In this document: piece by piece, positions 40,768 to 51,330 of the stretch | Position numbering within the stretch: position 1 is the stretch's first letter | How the letters are laid out: every line of letters starts with the position of its first letter | Program-made: the position numbers and the translations under genes | Assembly: GCA_004348925.1 (NCBI GenBank) | Contig: RCMX01000002.1 | Location: forward strand, 258,909 to 322,908 | Direction of reading: 5' to 3' | Source: Actinomycetota bacterium | GTDB lineage: Bacteria; Actinomycetota; Coriobacteriia; Anaerosomatales; Anaerosomataceae | DNA: 64,000 bases | The notes under the pieces: generated by a model | What the model saw: the letters and a program-made list of their open reading frames with translations, nothing else | What the model was told of the DNA's origin: nothing | Databases searched by the model: none

Positions 40768-42393
40768 ATGCTGCTCGAACTGCACGTGAGGAATCTCGCG
40801 CTGGTCGAGGAGGTCTGGCTGGAGTTCAGCGACGGCCTCACCGTCCTGACCGGTGAGACCGGCGCCGGTAAGACCGTGCTGGTCGGTGCGCTCCAGCTGC
40901 TCCTTGGCGAGCGGGCGGATACCACGCTCGTACGTTCGGGTGCCGAGGAGGCGCTGATCGAAGGTCGCTTCCTCATAGATGGCGAGGAGCGACTGGTACG
41001 GCGACGCATCAGCGCCGAGGGCCGGTCGCGTTGCATGATCGATGACGAGATGGCCACCGTCGGCGCGCTCGCGGAGCTCCTCGGCGGAATCGTCGATCTT
41101 CACGGGCAACACGAGCATCAGGCGTTGTTGTCGGTATCGCGCCATGCGGGGTACTTCGACAGATTCATCGGCGAGCAGGCGCTCGAGGCGCTCGCAGCAT
41201 ACAAACAGGCGTTCACGGCACGGCAGGAAGCGGTCTCCGAGCTGGCGCTCCTGGAGGATGCGCTCGCGGATCGGGAGCGGCGGATCGACTACCTGCGTTT
41301 CCAGATCGCGGATATCGACGCCGTCTCGGCGCATCCGGGAGAGGACGCGGAGATCGAACTCGCTCTACCGCGGATGCGGCACGGCGACCGGCTGACGAGC
41401 GCGGCCTCGGTCGCGTGGAGCGCTCTCGAGGGCGACGACGCGGCGGTGGCACGGCTTGGCGAAGCGCTTGGCGGACTGCACCGGGCATCCGGATTGGATC
41501 CGGCCCTGGACGGCATCGCACGTGAGCTCGAAGAGACCGTGACAGCTGTAGACGGGATCGCGTCACGTCTCCGCGGCTATGCGGAGTCGGTGGAGCACGA
41601 TCCACACGCGCTCGAGGCCGCCGAGAATCGCCTGGCCGCGCTTATCGCGCTCAAGAAGAAGTACGGGGATACGCTGGAGAGCGTGCTTGCGGTTCGCGAC
41701 GCGGCAGCGCTCGAGCTCGACCAGCTCGGCGAGGGGACGTTGGCCCTCAAGCGCGCGGAGGAGCGACTCCAGGAGCGTGACGCTGCGTTGACGGAAGCCG
41801 CAGGCTCGCTCGCTGAGATTCGTGTCGCCTCGGCATCTGCGTTCGAGAGCGCGCTGACCGATGCTGCCCGCGACCTCGCGTTCTCGGATGCCAGGTTCGC
41901 CGTGCGACTGCAGGAGTTGCCACCGGGATCATGGAGCAGCGATGGCCCGCAGCGCGTGGAGTTCCTCTTCTCCTCGAGCGCCGGAGATGCGCCGCGGTCC
42001 CTCGCGAAGATCGCTTCGGGCGGTGAGATCTCGCGCGTCATGCTTGCGCTTAAGGACGTGCTCGGCCACGCCGACCACACGCCCGTGCTCGTTTTCGACG
42101 AGGTCGACGCGGGAATCGGCGGTGCGACTGCGATCGCGGTCGGGAAGCGCCTAGCCTCGCTTGCCGAGACCCATCAGGTGCTCGTGGTCACTCATCTCGC
42201 GCAGGTGGCGGCGTTCGCCGCCCAGCAAGTGGTCGTCGAGAAGGACAGCACCGAAGGGCGTAGCGTCACGGTGGCCCGGCCGGTCGGGTCTGACGAACGG
42301 GTCGCCGAGATAGCTCGAATGCTCTCCGGGGGCACGACGGTGACCGGGCTGGAGCACGCGCGGGAGCTGCTCGCGATGGCGGCGTCCGCGTAG
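40768..42393 (+). CDS. recN: DNA repair protein RecN
   Basis: SMC-like ATPase of 541 residues for double-strand break repair. Walker A TGETGAGKTVL (Lys35); long coiled-coil arms in the middle (ADRERRIDYLRFQIADI; RLAALIALKKKYGDTLE); signature KIASGGEISRVMLALK and Walker B VLVFDEVDAGIGG; C-terminal VTHLAQVAAFA. The ATG at 40768 begins at the family N-terminus MLLELHVRNLALVEEV. argR, commonly upstream of recN, is absent. Confidence 0.97.
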   Translation: MLLELHVRNLALVEEVWLEFSDGLTVLTGETGAGKTVLVGALQLLLGERADTTLVRSGAEEALIEGRFLIDGEERLVRRRISAEGRSRCMIDDEMATVGALAELLGGIVDLHGQHEHQALLSVSRHAGYFDRFIGEQALEALAAYKQAFTARQEAVSELALLEDALADRERRIDYLRFQIADIDAVSAHPGEDAEIELALPRMRHGDRLTSAASVAWSALEGDDAAVARLGEALGGLHRASGLDPALDGIARELEETVTAVDGIASRLRGYAESVEHDPHALEAAENRLAALIALKKKYGDTLESVLAVRDAAALELDQLGEGTLALKRAEERLQERDAALTEAAGSLAEIRVASASAFESALTDAARDLAFSDARFAVRLQELPPGSWSSDGPQRVEFLFSSSAGDAPRSLAKIASGGEISRVMLALKDVLGHADHTPVLVFDEVDAGIGGATAIAVGKRLASLAETHQVLVVTHLAQVAAFAAQQVVVEKDSTEGRSVTVARPVGSDERVAEIARMLSGGTTVTGLEHARELLAMAASA

Positions 42394-42447
42394 TGACGCG
42401 GTGCAGTCTGCTAGACTTGAGCGTCGGTCAGTACCCGAGAGGACAGC

Positions 42448-43569
42448 ATGCGGTTTCAGGGCATCGCCCGGCTCGATAGGCGCACCAAGGACCTCGTGAA
42501 GCGCCTCGGTCGCAACGATATCGCCATCATCGATCACACGGATATGGACCGTGTGAGTGCTGAATCGTTGCTGGAATCGGGCGTGGAGGTCGTGATCAAC
42601 GCCGCTCGCTCGATCTCCGGGACGTATCCGAACCTCGGCCCTCTGATCCTCGTCCGCGGGGGCGTGCGGCTCATCGATGCGGCCGGAGAAGTCGTCTTCG
42701 AGAGGATCAAAGAAGGCGATGTCATCGAGGTCGCGGGTGATGATGTGCTTCTGGACGGTGTCGTGGTTGCCTCGGGAACGCGCCTCACCGTCGACATGGT
42801 CGAGCACGCCATGGAAGAGGCCAAGTCAGGACTCGACCAGCAGCTTGAGAGCTTCGCGCGCAACACGCTCGAGTACATCTCACGCGAGAAGACACTGCTC
42901 ACCGAAGGCGTCTCGGTTCCGGTGACGCGGACCGCCATCGCAGGTCGCCATGCGCTCGTGGTCGTCCGGGGCTACGACTTCAAGGAAGACTTCCAGGCGC
43001 TCGTGCCGTACATACGGGAGGTCCATCCGGTCCTCATCGGCGTGGACGGCGGCGCCGACGCGATCAGGGACTTCGGGTTCAAACCCGACATCATCGTCGG
43101 AGACATGGATTCGGTGACGGACGTGGCGCTCCAGGGTGGTGCCGAACTGATCGTCCATGCATACGCCGATGGTCGCGCGCCCGGTGAGGACCGTCTCGAG
43201 AAGCTTGGTGTGAAGTGGACGTCGTGGGCGATGGCCGGCACGAGCGAAGACCTCGCACTGCTGCTTGCGTACGAGAGCGGTGCCGAGCTTATCGTCGCTG
43301 TAGGAACGCACGCCAATCTCATCGAGCACCTGGACAAGGGCCGAAAGGGTATGGCATCGACGTTCCTGGTGAGGCTCAAGGTCGGCCCTAGGCTGGTCGA
43401 TGCGAAGGGCGTGAACAAGCTCTACCGTGCTTCGGTCAAGCCGTCGCAGCTTGTGGTGCTCGTCGCCGCAGCGCTCACGGTAGCGTCCACTGCCATCATG
43501 ATCTCGCCGCAGGCCCGCAACATCGTCGCGTTGCTGCTGCTGAAGCTGCGTACCACGATCGGTCTGTAG
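42448..43569 (+). CDS. steA: SteA-like cell-division/cell-wall protein
   Basis: 373 residues, matching the actinobacterial SteA-like family: a conserved N-terminal region (GIARLDRRTKDLVKRLG, DMDRVSAESLLESGV, ISGTYPNLGP), then a thiamine-pyrophosphokinase-like domain (GVDGGADAIRDFGFKPDIIV, GDMDSVTD), and one C-terminal membrane helix (QLVVLVAAALTVASTAIMI). SteA is linked to septal peptidoglycan and RipA in Corynebacterium. A -10-like TAGACT (42412-42417) lies in the 54-nt gap after recN without a clear -35. Confidence 0.88.
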   Translation: MRFQGIARLDRRTKDLVKRLGRNDIAIIDHTDMDRVSAESLLESGVEVVINAARSISGTYPNLGPLILVRGGVRLIDAAGEVVFERIKEGDVIEVAGDDVLLDGVVVASGTRLTVDMVEHAMEEAKSGLDQQLESFARNTLEYISREKTLLTEGVSVPVTRTAIAGRHALVVVRGYDFKEDFQALVPYIREVHPVLIGVDGGADAIRDFGFKPDIIVGDMDSVTDVALQGGAELIVHAYADGRAPGEDRLEKLGVKWTSWAMAGTSEDLALLLAYESGAELIVAVGTHANLIEHLDKGRKGMASTFLVRLKVGPRLVDAKGVNKLYRASVKPSQLVVLVAAALTVASTAIMISPQARNIVALLLLKLRTTIGL

Positions 43570-43582
43570 ACCGGGAGGACAC

Positions 43583-44452
43583 ATGTACAACCTCAGATAT
43601 CATGTAGCATCTCTGGTCGCCGTTTTCCTGGCGTTGACGGTCGGACTGGTCCTTGGAACCGTCGTCGCCGAACGAGGCACCCTTGAAGGCCAGTCATCAA
43701 CGCTCGTAGCCGACCTGCAGAAGCAGTTTGCCCAGATACAGAAGGACAATGCGGATCTGCGCTCGGGCCTGGAGCGCGACCGCACCTTCGCCGAGGATGT
43801 CGTCCCTGCCCTGACAGCGGGTTCACTGGACGGCAAGACTATCGTGGTGTTGGTCAATTCGGGTCGCAGCAATGGGCTTTCGGCTGCGGCGAAGGCGATC
43901 GAGACCGCCGGCGGCACCGCGATCGTGCTCACGCAGGAGTCCGCCGGGATGGGCCTCGACGAGACCATCCCCGAAGAGTTGCCAGCGCTGCTCGGAGGCT
44001 CGTTCGTAGGTGAGGCGGCGCCCGCGAGCGATGCGTTCAAAGACGCCGTGGCTGAAGCCGTCGCGACCGAGCTTCGTCGCACGGGCGACCGGCCCGTCCT
44101 CGACGTCCTCCTGAAGAGCGGTGCCATCTCCTCGGACGCCAGGAGTGATTTCGCGGGAGTCGACGGGTGCGTGCTCATGACGGCGTTCGGCGGCCAGCCG
44201 GACGATCTCGCGGCAAGAGTGGCAGGCGCGCTTGGCGTTCATGGTGCGACGATCGTCGGCGCCGAGGCCACGAGCCAGGTGACGGGCGTCGCTGCGGAGT
44301 CGGTCGATCGCGGATTCTCGGCGCTCGACAACGTCGACACGCCACAGGGTTCATTCTCGCTGGTGTGGTTGCTCGCCGGTCGGGCGAGCGGGTACTTCGG
44401 CGTTGGGCCCGGCGCAGACGCCGTCTACCCTGCGGTCACCGCGGGGGGTTAG
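43583..44452 (+). CDS. SteB/MctB-like membrane protein (copper transporter family, DUF3186)
   Basis: 289 residues: a short N-terminus MYNLRYHVASL, one TM (VAVFLALTVGLVLGTVVAE), a coiled coil (VADLQKQFAQIQKDNADLRS) and an extracytoplasmic alpha/beta domain (DGKTIVVLVNSGRSNGLS). The family is annotated both as mycobacterial copper transporter MctB and as SteB, the SteA partner. Because it follows steA directly, the SteB role in cell division is more likely than copper transport (inference). Ends overlap the convergent glycosyltransferase by 4 nt. Confidence 0.85.
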   Translation: MYNLRYHVASLVAVFLALTVGLVLGTVVAERGTLEGQSSTLVADLQKQFAQIQKDNADLRSGLERDRTFAEDVVPALTAGSLDGKTIVVLVNSGRSNGLSAAAKAIETAGGTAIVLTQESAGMGLDETIPEELPALLGGSFVGEAAPASDAFKDAVAEAVATELRRTGDRPVLDVLLKSGAISSDARSDFAGVDGCVLMTAFGGQPDDLAARVAGALGVHGATIVGAEATSQVTGVAAESVDRGFSALDNVDTPQGSFSLVWLLAGRASGYFGVGPGADAVYPAVTAGG

Positions 44453-45129
44453 CGTCGCTCGAGGAGCAGAGCGATAAGCGTTCGCAGCACGTGGAGGAAC
44501 TGGCGTCCGCGATGTGCGAAGCCGACCAGGTCTCTGCCTGTGGCGGCATGCGTCATGGAGACGGGTACCTCGATGACACGGAGTCCGGCTCGCAGCGCCC
44601 GCACGGTCAACGCCACCTCCGCACCATAGCCCGGAGCGAACGGCTCGACGGCCTCCCAGGCCTGTCTGCTGAGTGCGCGCTGTCCCGAGAGGGGAGCGAG
44701 CGCATCGAATCCGTTGCCCAGCATCGCGATGCCGCGTCTCGCGAGCCCCTTCACGAGTCCGAGCCCACCTGATCGGGCGGGGCGGGGAAGCACTCCCACC
44801 GTCATGCCCGCGTCTCCGGTGAGCACGGGTGCGATCAGCAGCTCGGCTTCGGCGGCAGTCGCTCCGAGGTCGGCATCGAGCAGAACGAGAATGTCGGCGT
44901 CGTCGCGTACCGCGTTCAGCCCGGCCTGCAAGGCACCGCCCTTGCCGACGTTCGTCGGCATGACGAGCACCTCGGCCCCGGCCCCGGCGGCGAGCGCGGC
45001 GGTGTCATCCCGCGATCCGTCGTCGATGACCACGACGCGGTCGACGCTGCTCACGGAGCGTGCTGCGGTCACTGACGCCGAGATCCGCTCGGCTTCATCG
45101 TGCGCGGGCATGAGGACGATGACGCTCAT
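44449..45129 (-). CDS. Family 2 glycosyltransferase
   Basis: 226-residue cytoplasmic GT-A enzyme. SVIVLMPAHDEAERISASV at the start, RVVVIDDGSRDDT, NVGKGGALQAGL and the DxD-like LLDADLGA; QRALSRQAWEAVEPFAPGYG follows. This is the dolichyl-phosphate mannosyltransferase-like group that moves sugars to polyprenyl phosphate. The C-terminal end lacks membrane helices. It overlaps murJ by 4 nt (ATGA) and is convergent with steB. Confidence 0.88.
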   Translation of the reverse strand: MSVIVLMPAHDEAERISASVTAARSVSSVDRVVVIDDGSRDDTAALAAGAGAEVLVMPTNVGKGGALQAGLNAVRDDADILVLLDADLGATAAEAELLIAPVLTGDAGMTVGVLPRPARSGGLGLVKGLARRGIAMLGNGFDALAPLSGQRALSRQAWEAVEPFAPGYGAEVALTVRALRAGLRVIEVPVSMTHAATGRDLVGFAHRGRQFLHVLRTLIALLLERR

Positions 45130-46796
45130 GAGGGGTTGCGTTTCCGGGCGATCGCATCGGTCAGTCGCCTGACACCTGCGCGCACTTCTCCGACACCGAA
45201 TGCCGCCGAGAGACCGTACGCGATGCCAAGCCCGGGGACACCGGCGAGCACGAGCTGCAGCAGGAAACCTGCACCTGCGGCGAGCGGTGCGGTGAGACGC
45301 ATGATGCCGAGTGCCGCGGCTGCCGCGATGACCGACGCTACCAGCACCCGGAGAACGGTCCATACGATCCCGCGGATGTCGAAACCGCCGATGTGTCGCC
45401 GAAGCAGGAGCGCGAGCACGATGAGGTGGGCTGTGAAGAAGATACCGTCGGCGATTGGGATGCCACGAACCCCGAAGCCGGCCCATCCCGCGAATCCAGC
45501 GGTGAGGGCGGCGTAGAGGCTCACCTGGAGGACCGTGAGGACGAGATTCGTGACCATCGGCGTTCTTGTGTCCTGCAGTGCGTAGAACGTCTTGAGCACG
45601 AACATGTAGCCCGCGAAGAAGAACAGGCCGGCCGCCCACCACACGAGCACGCCCGCGACGACAGGCACGTCGGCCGACGTGAAGCTGCCGGCGCGATACA
45701 GGCGGACGACCGGCTCGGCGAGCGCGACCAGCAGCGTCGCGAGCGGGATGATCAACACCGCCGTCGAGCGGAAGCCGCTCGAGAACATCGCTTTGAAGCC
45801 GACCCAGTCCTTCTTCTCGGCAAGCGCGGACAGCTCGGGGAAGACGGCGGTCGCCAGGGCCACCGCGAAGATGCCGTAGGGTAGCTGGTAGAACATCCAG
45901 GCGTATTGCAGGATCGCCGGACCCCGGTCCGTCGCACCGAAGGCGTACGCATTGCGGAACGAAACAGCGACCAGGTTGGTGATCGTGTACACCAGTAGAG
46001 GCCCCATCTTCACTGCGATCGTTCGGAGCGCCGGGTGCTTCCAGTCGATCCGGGGTGTGTAGCGTATGCCGAGCTTCACGAGGCTCGGAATCTGTACCAT
46101 CGCCATCGTGACGACGCCGAGTGTCGTACCCACTGCCAGGCCGGTGACCGCCAGTTGCGGGTGGGTGTCCCTGAGCGGCACGTAGAAGCCAAGAAGCGTG
46201 ACGATAACCACGATGTTGTTGAAGATGGGAGCGACGGCCGGCCACAGGAACTTGCGGTACGAGTTCAGGATGCCGGTCGTGACCATGCCGGCGCCGTAGA
46301 AGACCACCTGGACTGCGAAGAAGCGGAACAGGTAGACCGCGAGCTCGGCCTTCTCGGCGGAGATGCGGAACGTCTGCGTGCGCACGAATGGCTCGGCCCA
46401 GACGGTGCCCGCGATCGCGACCACGCCCAGGACCAGCACCGTGATGTTGAAGACGTAGCTCGCGAACTTCCAGGCTTCATCCTCGCCGTCGCGCTGCATG
46501 CGCTCGATGAACATCGGGATGAATACCGAGGACAGCACCCCGCCTGCGGCAAGCTCGAAGATCATGTTCGGGATGTTGTTGGCGACGCTGTATGACGCTG
46601 AGAGCGCCGTGACTCCGAGCGCGTAGGCCATCGCCCATGTGCGCATGAAGCCGGTGATGCGCGACGTCGCCGTGGAGATCGACATGACCGCAGTCGATCG
46701 CGCTATCGATTGCTGAGCGGCGATGGTTCCTCCCGGTGTGCGTGGCGTACCGCGTCGATTGTAGCCGACAGCAGCCGTTTTCTGCTCGCGCAACAC
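45126..46796 (-). CDS. murJ: Lipid II flippase MurJ (MVF family)
   Basis: Polytopic protein of up to 556 residues and about 14 membrane segments. Family marks: TSRITGFMRTWAMAYALG, YSVANNIPNMIFELAAGGVLSSVFIPMF, FFAVQVVFYG and YALQDTRTPMVTN. MurJ moves lipid II across the membrane for peptidoglycan synthesis. Start is unclear: GTG 46796 and TTG 46793 lack an SD, ATG 46685 cuts into the conserved N-terminus and also lacks one, while GGGAGG lies 4 nt before an ATC codon at 46724. A gene copy away from the dcw cluster, co-transcribed with a glycosyltransferase. Confidence 0.9.
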   Translation of the reverse strand: MLREQKTAAVGYNRRGTPRTPGGTIAAQQSIARSTAVMSISTATSRITGFMRTWAMAYALGVTALSASYSVANNIPNMIFELAAGGVLSSVFIPMFIERMQRDGEDEAWKFASYVFNITVLVLGVVAIAGTVWAEPFVRTQTFRISAEKAELAVYLFRFFAVQVVFYGAGMVTTGILNSYRKFLWPAVAPIFNNIVVIVTLLGFYVPLRDTHPQLAVTGLAVGTTLGVVTMAMVQIPSLVKLGIRYTPRIDWKHPALRTIAVKMGPLLVYTITNLVAVSFRNAYAFGATDRGPAILQYAWMFYQLPYGIFAVALATAVFPELSALAEKKDWVGFKAMFSSGFRSTAVLIIPLATLLVALAEPVVRLYRAGSFTSADVPVVAGVLVWWAAGLFFFAGYMFVLKTFYALQDTRTPMVTNLVLTVLQVSLYAALTAGFAGWAGFGVRGIPIADGIFFTAHLIVLALLLRRHIGGFDIRGIVWTVLRVLVASVIAAAAALGIMRLTAPLAAGAGFLLQLVLAGVPGLGIAYGLSAAFGVGEVRAGVRRLTDAIARKRNPS

Positions 46797-46814
46797 GGGC
46801 GCGTTGTGTTCCGG

Positions 46815-46917
46815 TATACTGGCGGTCGGGCACCCCGAAACGCGCTACCGTGGCGGGTGCAGCTCCCTGAGCCGACAGTTCTGGCTCGACGCATGTCCGA
46901 AACCGGTCGACAGGGAG
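46815..46917 (+). promoter_or_regulatory. -10 element and structured leader that can hide the ribosome site
   Basis: TATACT at 46815-46820 lacks a clear -35. Downstream, CTCCCTG (46863-46869) can pair with CAGGGAG (46911-46917), which is the SD region of the next gene, with a nested GAGCC (46869-46873)/GGCTC (46883-46887) hairpin. This could reduce translation of the gene at 46924. Confidence 0.4.
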
Positions 46918-46923
46918 GCGAAT

Positions 46924-48651
46924 GTGAGACGGAATCGCGCACTGGCTGCGGCATCACTCGCGCTCGCACTTCTCTGTCTCACCGGCTGCGCCAGCGTTCC
47001 TGCGGCGCCTTCAGCGGCCGCGAAGCCCGTGCTCGTCATCGTAACGGCTCCGCTTGCCTGGAGCGAGGTCACACCCGAGGCGATGCCGGTTCTCACCGGA
47101 CTCGCGCAGGACGCAGCATCAGGCTTGCTCGTGTCCCGGGCGCCACAGGAATCGGGGCGCGTTCTCGGGACGTATCCCTCGCGCGGCGGACAGCAGATCG
47201 CCACCGTCGAGGTCTCCGGCACCGCGGCCGAGATGGACGTGGCGATAGCGGAGTCTCTCAGACGCATCACCCCTGAGACCGCGGTCGTTGTCGCATCCCG
47301 GCTTGCCGGCGCGACCCCCGGACATGGTGCGCCCGCAGGTGTCGTCGTCGTATCCGGAGGCGGATATGGGTCCGGGCTGCTCACGAGCATTTCGACCCGT
47401 CGCCCGGGGCTCGTGACTGACGCGGATGTCGCGGCGACGGTGGAACACATCGCGGGTCGGTCCACAGCCGCGTCCGGCCGCGCGTTCTCGGTCGGCGAGG
47501 ACGGGCGCACGCCGGAAGAGCGTACAGCCTGGCTTGCGCGCGTCTCGGGATTCCTGAACGCGGTCGAGCGTATCCGCGTTCCCATCTTCAACGTGTATAC
47601 GGCCGTCATGGTCGTTGTGCTGCTCGGCGGGTGGCTCACAGCCGAGAGGTACCGTACCGGCGCCAGGTACGCATACTGGTCGGTGGTGTTCAGGCGCGTC
47701 ATCCTGCTCGGGCTCGTGCTTCCTGCTGGCGCCACGCTGCTGCATGTCATCGACCGATTCCCGGCCACGCCGCAGCGCATCGTGGCGCTGATGCTCGCCG
47801 CATCCGGACTGCTCTGGATCTTCGCCGAGTTCGCCTGGCATAAGTGGGGGACCACCGGCGCGGTCGCCTTTGCGGGCATCGCGACGGCGCTCATTCTTGG
47901 CGTGGACCAGCTGGCTGGCGCCACGCTGTCGCTGTCGAGCGTCTTCTCGTACTCGCCGCTCATCGGCTTTCGCTTCTTCGGCATCGGGAACGAGGGCGCC
48001 GCGCTTCTCGTCGGCGGAGCGCTCGTCGGACTTGCCCTCGAAATGGACGCCGCTCAGACCACCGTCGCCTCGCGCCGGCGCCTGATCGCGATAGTCGGAC
48101 TCGCTGCCGTGGTGGTGTGCGCCGCACCGTTCATCGGCGCGAACGTCATCGTGTCGGTGTGGGGCACCGTCACCTTCGCCGCATTCTGGATAGCGGCCGA
48201 GAAGCGCCGTGTTCGCCCGCGTGATGTCGCGGTCGTCATCGGCCTCGCACTCGTCGCGCTTGTGGCGATGGTCGCGCTCGATCGCCTCACCGGCGGGACG
48301 CACATCGGCAGGGCCGTCGGCGAGGCGGCGAGCGGCGGCCTCGGCGGTCTGCTCGCCGAGCGGATGGCAACTAGCGTCCGCATCTTCACAGATTCGCCGC
48401 TACCCGCCATCGTGCTGGCCATCGCGGCGGTCCTTGCCTACCTGCGGCTACGTCCGATGGGCCGTATGGCAGTTGTGCTCGAACGCAATCCTGTCTTTGC
48501 TGCCGCCATGTCCGCTGGTCTCGTCGGCGGGTTCGTCGGCGCCGTCTCCGAGGATTCAGGTGTCGTCGTGCTGGCACTCGTCATCACCTACCTCATCGGC
48601 GGCCTGGTGGCCCTGATGCTTGAGACCGATGGAGAGGTGGCTGCCGGGTGA
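46924..48651 (+). CDS. Large polytopic membrane lipoprotein of unknown function
   Basis: 575 residues. N-terminal lipoprotein-like signal (ALAAASLALALLCLTGC), then an extracytoplasmic alkaline-phosphatase-like alpha/beta part (about 40-210; VLVIVTAPLAWSEVTPEAMP), then about ten membrane helices. It holds the short motif FRFFGIGNEGAALLVGG, which I recall as conserved (FYGIGNEYMG) in uncharacterised Firmicutes membrane proteins of the same layout. GTG 46924 is chosen because AGGGAGG lies 6 nt upstream. It sits between murJ and a MraY-like gene, so an envelope polymer role is plausible. No experimental function known to me. Confidence 0.75.
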   Translation: MRRNRALAAASLALALLCLTGCASVPAAPSAAAKPVLVIVTAPLAWSEVTPEAMPVLTGLAQDAASGLLVSRAPQESGRVLGTYPSRGGQQIATVEVSGTAAEMDVAIAESLRRITPETAVVVASRLAGATPGHGAPAGVVVVSGGGYGSGLLTSISTRRPGLVTDADVAATVEHIAGRSTAASGRAFSVGEDGRTPEERTAWLARVSGFLNAVERIRVPIFNVYTAVMVVVLLGGWLTAERYRTGARYAYWSVVFRRVILLGLVLPAGATLLHVIDRFPATPQRIVALMLAASGLLWIFAEFAWHKWGTTGAVAFAGIATALILGVDQLAGATLSLSSVFSYSPLIGFRFFGIGNEGAALLVGGALVGLALEMDAAQTTVASRRRLIAIVGLAAVVVCAAPFIGANVIVSVWGTVTFAAFWIAAEKRRVRPRDVAVVIGLALVALVAMVALDRLTGGTHIGRAVGEAASGGLGGLLAERMATSVRIFTDSPLPAIVLAIAAVLAYLRLRPMGRMAVVLERNPVFAAAMSAGLVGGFVGAVSEDSGVVVLALVITYLIGGLVALMLETDGEVAAG

Positions 48652-49685
48652 ACGCATTCGCGCCGATGCTTCTGCCGCTGATCGTCCTTCTCTCCTGCGT
48701 GGCCGTTCCCGTCGCCTTCATGCGCATGCTCACACCGTCGCTCGCGCACGGACGGCACGTGCTCAACTACCGCGGCCGCGAGGTCTACGCTGGACTCGGG
48801 ATCGTGTGGGTCATCTGGGCCGGGTGCGCGATCGTGTGCGGTGTAGCGACGGCGGCGGTCGATGACACCACCGCGCTGGTCGCACTGACGCTTCTCGGCC
48901 CACTGGCGCTGGTCGCCTCTTCGCTCGGTCTCATCGATGACGCCTACGGGACCGGCGCGGACAAGGGATTCAGGGGTCACTTCAGAGCACTCGCCCGCGG
49001 TCGCGTGACGACGGGCATGCTCAAGCTCCTCGGCATCGGCGTCGCATCGCTCGTGGTCGCTGCCATCCTGGGACAGGTGGCGCCGTGGCGTGCCGGTGTG
49101 TCCGGGGTCGGCCAGCTGGCGGTCATCCTGGTGGCGGCCGCAGCGATCGCGCTGACGGCGAATCTCGTCAACCTCACGGATCTGCGTCCCGGTCGTGCAC
49201 TCAAGGTGTACACGCTGCTCGCCGTTCTCGGCTCGGCGCTTGTGCTAGCGGCGACGGTGTCCGGCACGGGGCTGGGCGCCAGCTCCTCGACGCTCGCCGT
49301 GCTGTCAGCGCTCTCGCTGCTCCTTGCGATGCTCGGCCCCGTGTTCGCCGTCTGGCGGTTTGACCTCGGCGAGCACGGCATGCTCGGTGACGCTGGCGCC
49401 AACGCGATGGGAGCAGTTGCAGGGGCGGTCATCGTGCTTGGAGCACCGCTGTGGGCGCTTGCCCTGTACGCAGCGGCCATGCTCACGCTCAACATCGCTT
49501 CCGAGAAGGTGTCCTTCTCGGCGGTGATCGAGCGAACCGGCTGGTTGCACCGGATCGACGGCCTTGGCCGCCTGGCCGAGACGGGACCGACCCCTGAATC
49601 ACATGAATCGTCCGCGACCTCGACGTCTGATGTCGTCGACTCGCGGTATCATCTTGAAGACGACCACGACGCACAGGAGGTATGA
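48648..49685 (+). CDS. MraY/WecA-like glycosyltransferase family 4 membrane protein
   Basis: 345 residues, about ten membrane helices. Motifs of the polyprenyl-phosphate phosphosugar transferase family: [15 protein letters not shown], the Asp pair [44 protein letters not shown] and [14 protein letters not shown]. It differs from true MraY, whose gene should lie in the dcw cluster to the right of the window, so it may start another lipid-linked glycan. Overlaps the unknown membrane protein gene by 4 nt and pyrG by 4 nt if pyrG starts at 49682. Confidence 0.85.
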   Translation: MNAFAPMLLPLIVLLSCVAVPVAFMRMLTPSLAHGRHVLNYRGREVYAGLGIVWVIWAGCAIVCGVATAAVDDTTALVALTLLGPLALVASSLGLIDDAYGTGADKGFRGHFRALARGRVTTGMLKLLGIGVASLVVAAILGQVAPWRAGVSGVGQLAVILVAAAAIALTANLVNLTDLRPGRALKVYTLLAVLGSALVLAATVSGTGLGASSSTLAVLSALSLLLAMLGPVFAVWRFDLGEHGMLGDAGANAMGAVAGAVIVLGAPLWALALYAAAMLTLNIASEKVSFSAVIERTGWLHRIDGLGRLAETGPTPESHESSATSTSDVVDSRYHLEDDHDAQEV

Positions 49686-49693
49686 GAGAGCAC

Positions 49694-51307
<1,614 letters not shown>

Positions 51308-51330
51308 CGTCGGAATCCCCGGAGCAGTAA

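Noticed and set aside
43583-44452. Dedicated copper exporter MctB
   Set aside because: The family name covers MctB and SteB; direct linkage to steA and absence of copper genes favour SteB.
46815-46923. Known metabolite riboswitch (c-di-AMP or cobalamin type) in the leader of the membrane lipoprotein gene
   Set aside because: Hairpins exist, but I could not match the conserved cores of either class; only the SD-pairing structure is reported.
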